This document shows, piece by piece, positions 6,101 through 13,039 of a DNA stretch of 13,039 bases. The DNA is taken from assembly GCA_025359355.1 (NCBI GenBank), contig JANYGR010000416.1:1-13039 (forward strand), read 5' to 3'. This stretch comes from Bacteroidota bacterium. Lineage in GTDB: Bacteria > Bacteroidota > Bacteroidia > B-17B0 > Aurantibacillaceae. How positions within the stretch are numbered: position 1 is the first letter of the stretch; each line of letters opens with the position of its first letter. The translations under genes were made by a program, and so were the position numbers. The notes under the pieces are model-generated. The model saw only the letters and a program-made list of their open reading frames with translations. It made no database searches and was not told the origin of the DNA.

Positions 6101-9100
6101 ATTATCAGTTTTAGATTTAGCGTTTTATCCAGGAGAAAGAGGGCCATACAATTATGATGTAAATGCAATTCCATCAATATCGTCTGGTATAATAAAGACT
6201 GGTGCACAAACAGGTCACTTGGCTAATCCTTCATCTCGTTGGGGCGGTATCATGCGTAGAATTGAAACAAACGATTTCCAATCAGCTAACGTAGAGTACG
6301 TGCAGTTTTGGATGATGGATCCGTTTAATAGCGATTATAACAACACGACCTATCCTGATATGAGCGCTACTAGTTTCCCGAGTGGAGATTTATATTTCAA
6401 CTTAGGTAATATTAGCGAGGACATTTTAAAGGATGGTAAAATGAGTTATGAAAATGGTTTGCCAGGAGATCCTACTGGAGCCAATTCAGGTTTGGCAATA
6501 ACATCTTCAAGTTTAGCAATAGTGCCAGTTCCTATACCCATATCAAACTCATTTGTAAATGTAAATGCAGACAGACCTTTTCAGGATGTTGGTTATGATG
6601 GGATGACGAATGCTGACGAGCAACTTAAATTCGCTTCTTTTCAAAGCGATATTCAAGTTGTTCAATCATATTCAAACACTCCAGATATACAAGCAGCCAT
6701 TGATGATCCAAGTACGGATAAATACCATTTCCACAGAGGAACGGATTATGATTCGTTACCTGAAAGCCGAGCTAATACGTTAATTCGTTACAAAAAATAT
6801 AATAACCCTGAAGGTAACTCACCTACACCTGATCAATACCCTGATGCTGGTATTCCAAGTTCATCAAGTACATTGCCTAATATTGAGGATATCAATAAGG
6901 ATTTTACCTTAAGTGAAACCGAAAATTACTATCAATATCATGTGAAGGTTTCTCCTAACGATATTAACCCTAATATGGTTGGTAAAAATTACATTGTCAA
7001 CGTATCTGATGGAACATCCACGCCACCAGCGGGAGGAACAGCAAGAACTGTAAAATGGTATCAATTTAAAATTCCTGTAGCTGATTTTGAAACCTCTGTA
7101 GGCTCTATTGAAGGCTTTAATTCCATTCGTTTCATGCGTGTATTTATGAAAGGATTTGATAAACCAGTTGTTTGTCGTTTGGCTCGATTAGAGCTTGTAC
7201 GTAGCGATTGGAGACGTTATGCATTTGATTTACAAAAACCGGGAGAATACATTGCTAATGATGATAACACAACTAGTTTTGATGTATCAGGTGTAAGTTT
7301 ACAAGAGAATGGCTCTAAAACACCTATAAACTATGTGATTCCGCCGGGTATCAATCAACAACAAAATGTACAAACTACCAATTTAGTATTGTTAAATGAG
7401 CAAGCCTTATCATTAAAAACATGTAATTTAAAAGATGGAGACAGTCGCGCCATTACCAAAAATGTAGAGTTAGATGTACGTTCATTTGGGAAATTAAAAA
7501 TGTTTATGCACGCTGAAAAATATGGAACAGACCCATTAAATGATGGTGATGTAACTGTATTTATACGCTTAGGTTCCGATTTTAATAATAACTATTATGA
7601 ATATGAAATTCCTGTAAAATTAACAGCACCTGGTTATTACGATCCAAATTCAGATGCATCGAAGTCCATCGTTTGGCCATCAGATAATGAATTTGCTATT
7701 GATTTTACAAAATTAACGAATGCAAAATTAGCTAGGAATGGACCAAGCGAAACCATTGATTTAGCTTCTTTTGCAAAACCGTATCATGTAACAGATGGAA
7801 ATAATACAATTACTGTTGTTGGAAATCCGAATCTTGCCACCGTTAGAAGTTTAATGATTGGTATTAGAAACCCTAAGGATAATGGTGGAGTTCCTAAATG
7901 CGTGGAAGTTTGGGTAAATGAAATGCGCTTAACTGATTTTACCAATCAGGGAGGTTGGGCTACAACAGGCCGTGTGCAGGCGAAATTAGCAGATTTAGGA
8001 CAAGTATCTTTAGCGGCAACATACAGTAAGCCGTTCTTTGGTGGTATCGAAAAGAAAATATCTGAGCGAAACAGAGAAACTAATTTTCAATGGGATTATA
8101 CGTCGACCTTTCAGTTAGGTAAATTTTTTCCAAGCAAGTGGAAAATAAATTTACCGTTTTATTATGCCTATGGTCAAACTAAAATTACGCCTCAGTTTAG
8201 CCCATTAGATCCTGATATTAAAATCAATAACGATAATATCAATGCCGAATTAAAAACAAAAATTAAAGATTGGTCGCAAGATGTAACCACAAGAACAGGC
8301 TTTAATTTTTCGAATGTTCGCATCGACGGATTTAAAAAGGAAGGAAGAAAACCTATGCCGTGGGATGTATCCAATATTTCTGTTACGTATGCTTATAATG
8401 AAATATCAAGGCATAGCACCAATATTGATCACAGTATTATTAAAACATATAGAGGCTCCTTATCATATAATTATGCGCCAACCGTAAAAGCATGGACGCC
8501 ATTTAAAAAATCAACGTCCAAAATTTTGAATAATAAATGGATGGCGCTTATTAAGGATTTTAATATTATGCCATTGCCAAGTAAGTTAGGGTTTAACATG
8601 GATGTAAATCGAAGTTATAGTGAATTATTGAATAGAGATATTACCAGTTTTTATACGGGGAGTAGCGAAAATTTCACACAGGCGCAGTTCAATAAAACGT
8701 ATATGATGACGCGTAATTATGACTTGCAATGGAATTTTACTAAGAATTTAAAATTTGATTTTACAGCAAATAACGATGCTCGTATTTTAGAACCGAGAGG
8801 TAAAATTGCCACTCAAGAGCAACGAGATTCTATTAACCGAAATTTAATGGGCTTGGGTACTACTACCAGTTATAGACACTCGGCTAATTTGAATTATCAA
8901 ATCCCCATTAATAAAATACCGATTTTCGATTTCATGAATGTTTCTGCTAAATACGGAGCTACGTATACTTGGACTCGCCGACCATTTGCGCAAGAATATA
9001 TTGGAAATACGATTCAAAATACAAATACGAAAAGTTTAACGGGCTCATTCAATATGACAACGTTGTATAACAAAATCCCTTACTTCAAAAAAGTGAATAG

Positions 9101-10634
9101 TGGAGTATCTTCAAAAGATAAACCTGGCGCAGGTAAAGATCCTAAAAATCCAACGAGTCCGGCTAAAAATGATAGTACTAAAAAATCAAGTATTGATGTA
9201 GGTGGTTTATTGGCGAGAACAATTATGATGCTTAAGCAAGTTTCTTTTACTTATAATCAAACGAATGGAACGGGATTGCCTGGATTTACGCCAAGTTCGA
9301 GGTATTTAGGAATGGATGATGCTCAAGGCATGGCTCCTGGAATTGGTTTTGTGAGTGGCATGAATGATAATATTGTTAATCAATCAATCAATAATAATTG
9401 GTTAGTAAAAAATCCTAGCCAAAGTTTGCCATATACGCAAACACAAGCGACTACTATCAACTACCGCGCTAATGTGGAGCCACACGGCAGTTTAAAAATA
9501 GAATTTAATGGAACAAGGACACATAGTTATAATCAATCATCTTTTATTAGATATGGAGGAGATTCTCTAATCAACAATGGAAATAAGGGTTACTTATTTG
9601 AAACGCCTACTAATACAGGTAATTACAGTATAAGTGTATTTAGTTTAGGGAAATCTTTCACAGATAAAAATAACAAAACAGGAGCATCTACTTTATTTAC
9701 TGAGTTCTTAGATAATAGAAATAATGTAGCGCAAGAGCTTTCGTATGCTGATTCACACTCAGCAAAGGAACTTACAGGACTTGATGTTAATGGTAAACCA
9801 ATAACGGTATATGATGGCTATGGAAAAACACAACAAGATGTATTATTAGGTGCATTTTATAAAACCTATACAGGCTCAAAATTAAAAGGTGTTGGTACTG
9901 ATAAAATGTTTAATGGTATACCAATGCCAAACTGGACCGTTAGCTGGGATGGATTAGGTAAATTGAAAATGATGAAAAAATGGTTTTCGTCTATTACCAT
10001 TCGTCATGCATACCGTTCTGTATACACCGTTGGTGGTTATAGTAATAACTTATTGTTTGTTGAAGGGCAAGGAACGCGTGTGCCTGTGCAAAACTCCGTC
10101 ATAGGTGGTATACAACAAACTGCTAATTTTAATCCAAGATACACTGTTAATGGCGCTACAATCAGCGAAGGATTTAGCCCCTTAGTGAAATTTGATTTTA
10201 AATTTAATAAGCCAGGCTTAAGCGCCAATTTCGAAATTAAAAAAGATAAAACCGTAAACTTAAATATTACAGGTCCACAAATTATTGAAACAAAGGGGCA
10301 GGAATATGTGATAGGTGTCGGCTACCGTTATCCTAAATTAAAAATTAAAGCAATAACCATCAAAGGTAAACCATTAGAAAGCGACTTGAATTTTAAATTG
10401 GATTTATCGTATCGTCGTAATGCAACTATCATCCGTCGAATCATCGATGAATATAGTACGCCAACTGGTGGACAAGATATTATTTCTTTAAAAACAGCGT
10501 TGGATTATCAATTAACACCTAATGTGAATTTGCGTTTATTTTACGATTGGGTTAAAACAACTCCTCAAACAACGAGCTCCTTCCCAACAGCTAATACCAA
10601 TGCTGGTTTCAGTTTAAGGTTTAACTTACAGTAA
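3180..10634 (+). CDS. sprA: T9SS outer-membrane translocon SprA (Sov)
   Basis: SprA, called Sov in Porphyromonas, is the giant outer-membrane beta-barrel of the type IX secretion system, through which cargo with C-terminal sorting domains leaves the periplasm; it works with PorV and a plug protein. The product is 2484 residues, matching the family's usual 2300-2500. A signal peptide spans about 1-27. Conserved blocks include W1021-G-G-I-M-R-R and VEYVQFWMMDPF (1038-1049), GYDGMTNADEQ (1138-1148), CRLARLELVRSDWRRY (1332-1347) and WVNEMRLTDF (1578-1587). The remainder is rich in alternating beta-strand sequence and ends F-S-L-R-F-N-L-Q, typical of an outer-membrane barrel. A Lys/Pro-rich loop (1977-2004) interrupts the C-terminal half. 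All seven cysteines I find lie before residue 1600. The start is GTG 3180: an in-frame TAG sits immediately before it, and the next Met (19) would lose most of the signal peptide. The 7-base gap after ruvA suggests translational coupling. Confidence 0.97.
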   Translation: MAKGFIKFLVVSSASVGLMSVVVGSKAKNAPLSKPHYFYNSPILPPDTPTVTKDQLPYKFNDNNGSQPNYDDKSGLYLSNPSNIKTETNYNPQTGNYDITQKIGDMDYRPETYVEFKEYQDELFKQAVKDHWKSKIKAEDLNNPTKKGLLPKLKVGGEIFDRIFGGNNVEIKPTGTAELIFALNSNKTLNPAIPQRQQKVTNFDFNMRIQLNLIGKIGDKLKISTNYNTEASFDWENQMKLEYTGYEDEIIKKIEAGNVSMPLNSTLITGSQSLFGVKTQLQFGRLSATALFSQQRGKKQEVNVQGGAQTMYFNVSADNYEVNKHYFLGHYFRDHYDEWMATIPVPATPIIITKAEVYITNQTGTTDQTRSFVAFADLGEDSTHTNPNLTNYNGHATSPACQPNPIYTIVDNTGDIPYNGANTLYQILTDTGAISGTAIMPPRSNANASAINAVLSSSAIATNACNDNQKFMQSSRDYEYISNARKLNANEFTINNRLGFISINQSINNDVTVAVAYQYTYNGQTYQVGEFSDQFTTGPLYLKLLRSGSVVNPRFSTWDLMMKNVYSLGAYNLTQADFKCDVYYNNIETGIDVPYIPFGSVNGKLLVQVMGLDKLSVNGDPYSDGVYDFVNGYTINPINGRIYLSSKEPFGNNLRSKFAASDFPTADKYAFQELYDSTRTIAIQLPEKNRYKIKGSYKSSGGSEISLNALNIPQGAVAVTANGQKLTENVDYTVDYTLGRVKIINESILNSGANIKVTTESNSLFNVQQKSLYGARLDYKVNKDLTLGGTIMHLSEKPVTQKVNIGDEPVSNTIWGVDYNYRTDAPFLTRLIDKIPLINTKEMSTIVTQGEFAQLLPGNASAIGKSGNSYVDDFEGSISLIDLKSPSAWSIASIPQGQTSLFPESVFSNDIKAGINRAQFNWYTIDPLYYGSTNTSTKPNNITTPVSCSNNFMRQVLETELFPSKTPANGQPVVLSVLDLAFYPGERGPYNYDVNAIPSISSGIIKTGAQTGHLANPSSRWGGIMRRIETNDFQSANVEYVQFWMMDPFNSDYNNTTYPDMSATSFPSGDLYFNLGNISEDILKDGKMSYENGLPGDPTGANSGLAITSSSLAIVPVPIPISNSFVNVNADRPFQDVGYDGMTNADEQLKFASFQSDIQVVQSYSNTPDIQAAIDDPSTDKYHFHRGTDYDSLPESRANTLIRYKKYNNPEGNSPTPDQYPDAGIPSSSSTLPNIEDINKDFTLSETENYYQYHVKVSPNDINPNMVGKNYIVNVSDGTSTPPAGGTARTVKWYQFKIPVADFETSVGSIEGFNSIRFMRVFMKGFDKPVVCRLARLELVRSDWRRYAFDLQKPGEYIANDDNTTSFDVSGVSLQENGSKTPINYVIPPGINQQQNVQTTNLVLLNEQALSLKTCNLKDGDSRAITKNVELDVRSFGKLKMFMHAEKYGTDPLNDGDVTVFIRLGSDFNNNYYEYEIPVKLTAPGYYDPNSDASKSIVWPSDNEFAIDFTKLTNAKLARNGPSETIDLASFAKPYHVTDGNNTITVVGNPNLATVRSLMIGIRNPKDNGGVPKCVEVWVNEMRLTDFTNQGGWATTGRVQAKLADLGQVSLAATYSKPFFGGIEKKISERNRETNFQWDYTSTFQLGKFFPSKWKINLPFYYAYGQTKITPQFSPLDPDIKINNDNINAELKTKIKDWSQDVTTRTGFNFSNVRIDGFKKEGRKPMPWDVSNISVTYAYNEISRHSTNIDHSIIKTYRGSLSYNYAPTVKAWTPFKKSTSKILNNKWMALIKDFNIMPLPSKLGFNMDVNRSYSELLNRDITSFYTGSSENFTQAQFNKTYMMTRNYDLQWNFTKNLKFDFTANNDARILEPRGKIATQEQRDSINRNLMGLGTTTSYRHSANLNYQIPINKIPIFDFMNVSAKYGATYTWTRRPFAQEYIGNTIQNTNTKSLTGSFNMTTLYNKIPYFKKVNSGVSSKDKPGAGKDPKNPTSPAKNDSTKKSSIDVGGLLARTIMMLKQVSFTYNQTNGTGLPGFTPSSRYLGMDDAQGMAPGIGFVSGMNDNIVNQSINNNWLVKNPSQSLPYTQTQATTINYRANVEPHGSLKIEFNGTRTHSYNQSSFIRYGGDSLINNGNKGYLFETPTNTGNYSISVFSLGKSFTDKNNKTGASTLFTEFLDNRNNVAQELSYADSHSAKELTGLDVNGKPITVYDGYGKTQQDVLLGAFYKTYTGSKLKGVGTDKMFNGIPMPNWTVSWDGLGKLKMMKKWFSSITIRHAYRSVYTVGGYSNNLLFVEGQGTRVPVQNSVIGGIQQTANFNPRYTVNGATISEGFSPLVKFDFKFNKPGLSANFEIKKDKTVNLNITGPQIIETKGQEYVIGVGYRYPKLKIKAITIKGKPLESDLNFKLDLSYRRNATIIRRIIDEYSTPTGGQDIISLKTALDYQLTPNVNLRLFYDWVKTTPQTTSSFPTANTNAGFSLRFNLQ

Positions 10635-10874
10635 ATTGAAGTTAAATATAACTTTCGTGTATTCTATTTATAATTCACATAAACGTTAATATTATCAGTA
10701 ATTTTTTTTGAAATATTTAATTAATACCTAACCAAGTAATTTCAGTTTAAAAAAAAAAGATTATCAATATTATTAGATACTTAAATTTCATTAAGCACTC
10801 ATTAATTACCTAAACAAAAAAAGGCGTCGTTGAAAATAATTCAACGACGCTTTACTTTTTAAGTTATATAAAAC
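10635..10874. other. Convergent intergenic region between sprA and gyrA
   Basis: These 240 bases lie between the 3' ends of sprA and gyrA. Apart from the terminator at 10821-10853 they hold only AT-rich low-complexity sequence, including a run of ten A (10749-10758). I see no ORF of note. The gcvH gene that often follows sprA in this phylum is not here. Confidence 0.8.
10821..10860. terminator. Bidirectional intrinsic terminator shared by sprA and gyrA
   Basis: Arms GCGTCGTTGAA (10824-10834) and TTCAACGACGC (10840-10850) are exact complements around a 5-base AATAA loop. The stem extends by a G-T and two A-T pairs. An A-run on the left (10816-10822) and T-rich sequence on the right (10851-10860) give U-tracts for both transcripts. 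Its place between convergent genes, 187 bases past the sprA stop and just beyond the gyrA stop, fits a shared terminator. Confidence 0.9.
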
Positions 10875-13039
10875 TTATTCCGGTTTATCTTCAGTAGGAG
10901 CAGTTGCTTCATCTGTCGGCGTTACTGCATCAGGGCTCACGCCTTCTGGTTCAGCACCTTCAACAATTGCATCCACCTCATCTTCATGATCTACTTTTGT
11001 TACAGCTGCAATACTGTCTGTATCTTGTATGTTGATCAAACGTACCCCTTGTGTAGCACGTCCCATCACACGTAAGTCAGATACATTCATACGAATAGCA
11101 ATACCGTTTTTAGTGATGATCATTAAGTCATTAGCATCAGTTACCGATTTGATTCCAATTAAATGCCCTGTTTTATCAGTAATGTTAATGGTTTTCACAC
11201 CTTTACCACCACGATTCGTTACACGGTATTCTTCAATATCCGAGCGTTTACCATAACCTTTTTCTGAAACTACTAATACGTTTGCGTTCATATCATCAAT
11301 GCAAATCATACCAATCACTTCATTCTTATCGCCTTCTTCATCGTTTAAGTCGATACCAATTACACCAGAAGCATTACGTCCCATAGGTCGTACTTTCGCT
11401 TCAGGGAAACGACATACCTTACCTAACTTAGTAGCTAACATAATTTCGTTTTTACCGTTAGTTAATGCTGCTTCTAACAATACATCTCCTTCGCGAATAG
11501 TAATAGCACTAATACCATTAGCACGTGGACGAGAATAAGCTTCTACCGATGTTTTCTTAATGATACCATCTTTTGTACATAAAATAATGAAATTGTTATT
11601 TATATACTCTTCATCATTTAAGTTTTTAATATTGATAAAGGCTTTTATTTTATCGTCTTTAGGAATATTAATTAAGTTTTGGATAGCACGTCCTTTTGTA
11701 TTTTTAGCGCCTTCTGGTACTTCGTAAGCACGTATCCAAAAACATTGTCCTTTCTCACTAAATAATAAAATGTAATTATGAGTAGATGCTGTAAACATGT
11801 GTTCTACAAAATCCTCATCACGAGTAGCGGTTCCTTTACTGCCACGTCCACCACGGTTTTGCGCACGGTATTCGGCTAGGTTAGTACGCTTCATATATCC
11901 TAAATGAGAAATTGTAATTACTACATTTTCATCAGCAATCATGTCTTCTACACGTAAATCATCGCCAGCATAAACAATATCCGTACGACGTTCGTCGCCA
12001 TATTTTTGTTTGATCTCAGCTAACTCATCACGAATAATTTGGTAACGTAATGGTTCGTTATTTAAAATATTATTTAAGTGCTCGATTGTTTTCATTAACT
12101 CTGCAAACTCAGCATTTAATTTATCAACCTCTAGTCCGGTTAATGTACGTAAACGCATATCTAAGATAGCACGTGCTTGTATTTCAGATAAACTGAAAGC
12201 AGTCATCAACTCATCCTTAGCAGCATCTGGTGATTCACTTTCACGAATAATTTTAATAACTTGTTCAATATTTTTTTGAGCAATAATTAAACCTTCTAAA
12301 ATATGAGCACGTTTTTCAGCTTGTATTAAATCAAACTTCGTACGACGCACAACTACTTCATGACGGTGAGCCACAAAATGATGAATCATATCTTTCAGAT
12401 TCAACATTTCTGGTCGGCCATTTACTAACACAACATTATTTACAGAGAACGATGTTTGTAAAGCAGAATACTTATATAAGTTATTTAAAACAACGTTAGC
12501 AATGGCATCACTTCGTAATTCGTAAACTATACGCATCCCTTCACGGTTACTCTCATCACGTATTTCCGAAATGCCTTCAATTTTCTTTTCGCTACATAAT
12601 TCCCATTGGCGCTTAATCATTTCAGCCTTATTAATTTGATAAGGAACTTCTGTAACAATAATACGCTCTCTGTTTCCGTTTGGTTCGATGTTTGCTTTTG
12701 CGCGCATCACAATACGTCCACGCCCTGTATGAAAAGCTTCTCTCACACCTTCGTAGCCATAAATAGTTCCGCCTGTAGGAAAATCAGGAGCTTTAATATG
12801 TTTCATTAAGCCTTCTATATCAATGTTGTTGTCATCAATATAAGCTAAGATACCATCAATAATTTCGGTTAAGTTATGAGGCGCCATATTCGTAGCCATA
12901 CCAACTGCAATACCCGAAGCACCATTCATTAATAAATTAGGAATACGCGTAGGCATTACCGTAGGTTCAGTTAACGAGTCGTCAAAATTTGGACGAAAAT
13001 CAACTGTATCTTTTTCGATATCAGCAATCATCTCTTCTG
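10875..13039 (-). CDS. gyrA: DNA gyrase subunit A (partial, N-terminus beyond the right edge)
   Basis: GyrA is the DNA-breaking and rejoining subunit of gyrase (A2B2), which introduces negative supercoils using ATP hydrolysed by GyrB. The window holds 720 complete codons to the stop; by comparison with E. coli GyrA about 135 N-terminal residues are missing, including the catalytic Tyr region and the quinolone-resistance segment. Counting from the Met at 13031, the winged-helix/tower part opens with DIEKDTVDF (4-12), P-N-L-L-M-N-G-A-S-G-I-A-V-G-M-A-T-N (31-48) and P-H-N-L-T-E (51-56). A coiled-coil segment (about 230-350) leads to the C-terminal beta-pinwheel (about 358-680). The GyrA box Q391-N-R-G-G-R-G397, needed for DNA wrapping, separates it from ParC. 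A degenerate repeat reads N-R-G-G-K-G (606-611). An acidic, Pro/Thr-rich tail (681-718) ends the protein. The frame stays open to the window edge, so the Met at 13031 is internal. Confidence 0.97.
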   Translation of the reverse strand, partial: EEMIADIEKDTVDFRPNFDDSLTEPTVMPTRIPNLLMNGASGIAVGMATNMAPHNLTEIIDGILAYIDDNNIDIEGLMKHIKAPDFPTGGTIYGYEGVREAFHTGRGRIVMRAKANIEPNGNRERIIVTEVPYQINKAEMIKRQWELCSEKKIEGISEIRDESNREGMRIVYELRSDAIANVVLNNLYKYSALQTSFSVNNVVLVNGRPEMLNLKDMIHHFVAHRHEVVVRRTKFDLIQAEKRAHILEGLIIAQKNIEQVIKIIRESESPDAAKDELMTAFSLSEIQARAILDMRLRTLTGLEVDKLNAEFAELMKTIEHLNNILNNEPLRYQIIRDELAEIKQKYGDERRTDIVYAGDDLRVEDMIADENVVITISHLGYMKRTNLAEYRAQNRGGRGSKGTATRDEDFVEHMFTASTHNYILLFSEKGQCFWIRAYEVPEGAKNTKGRAIQNLINIPKDDKIKAFINIKNLNDEEYINNNFIILCTKDGIIKKTSVEAYSRPRANGISAITIREGDVLLEAALTNGKNEIMLATKLGKVCRFPEAKVRPMGRNASGVIGIDLNDEEGDKNEVIGMICIDDMNANVLVVSEKGYGKRSDIEEYRVTNRGGKGVKTINITDKTGHLIGIKSVTDANDLMIITKNGIAIRMNVSDLRVMGRATQGVRLINIQDTDSIAAVTKVDHEDEVDAIVEGAEPEGVSPDAVTPTDEATAPTEDKPE

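Noticed and set aside
10749..10758. Run of ten A as a phase-variable tract
   Set aside because: It lies between the 3' ends of convergent genes, outside any coding region or plausible promoter, so length changes would have no obvious effect.
10875..13039. Topoisomerase IV subunit ParC instead of GyrA
   Set aside because: The canonical GyrA box Q-N-R-G-G-R-G is present and the pinwheel domain matches Bacteroidota GyrA, including S-E-K-G-Y-G-K-R-S-D and M-G-R-A-T-Q-G-V-R.
1..13039. CRISPR array, insertion sequence, tRNA or prophage element
   Set aside because: No spaced direct repeats, transposase motifs, terminal inverted repeats, tRNA-like folds or phage genes were seen; the region looks like ordinary chromosome.

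Overview
This AT-rich window comes from a member of the Bacteroidota that has a type IX secretion system (T9SS). The evidence is a full-length SprA/Sov outer-membrane translocon, a secreted protein with a T9SS type A C-terminal sorting domain, the ruvA-sprA gene order typical of the phylum, a Bacteroidota-type GyrA, and start codons without Shine-Dalgarno sequences. The order or family cannot be settled from this window.

Layout, left to right. (1) 1-155, minus strand: only the C-terminal part of an AI-2E/PerM-family membrane protein, running off the left edge. Its reading frame is closed by a stop at 180-182, so the N-terminal transport part is not encoded upstream. (2) 190-978, minus: a short-chain dehydrogenase/reductase (SDR) family protein with an intact nucleotide-binding motif but Ser and Arg in place of the catalytic Tyr and Lys. 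(3) 1013-2032, minus: a T9SS cargo protein made of a signal peptide, a DUF4465 domain and a type A sorting domain. (4) 2033-2578: a 546-base divergent intergenic region. It holds an 11-bp palindrome, a 19-codon signal-peptide-like ORF, and a perfect 15-bp hairpin with flanking A and T runs just before ruvA. (5) 2579-3172, plus: ruvA. (6) 3180-10634, plus: sprA, starting at GTG seven bases after the ruvA stop, so the two are probably cotranscribed and translationally coupled. (7) 10635-10874: a convergent intergenic region with a strong bidirectional terminator. (8) 10875-13039, minus: gyrA without its first ~135 codons, which lie beyond the right edge.

The genes do not form one pathway. The clearest functional link is that SprA is the pore through which T9SS cargo, including the DUF4465 protein next door, would cross the outer membrane. 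RuvA (Holliday-junction processing) and GyrA (DNA supercoiling) are housekeeping. I found no clearly new biological system. The most useful leads are the truncated AI-2E fragment, the SDR lacking its catalytic pair, and the terminator-like hairpin directly upstream of the ruvA-sprA unit.
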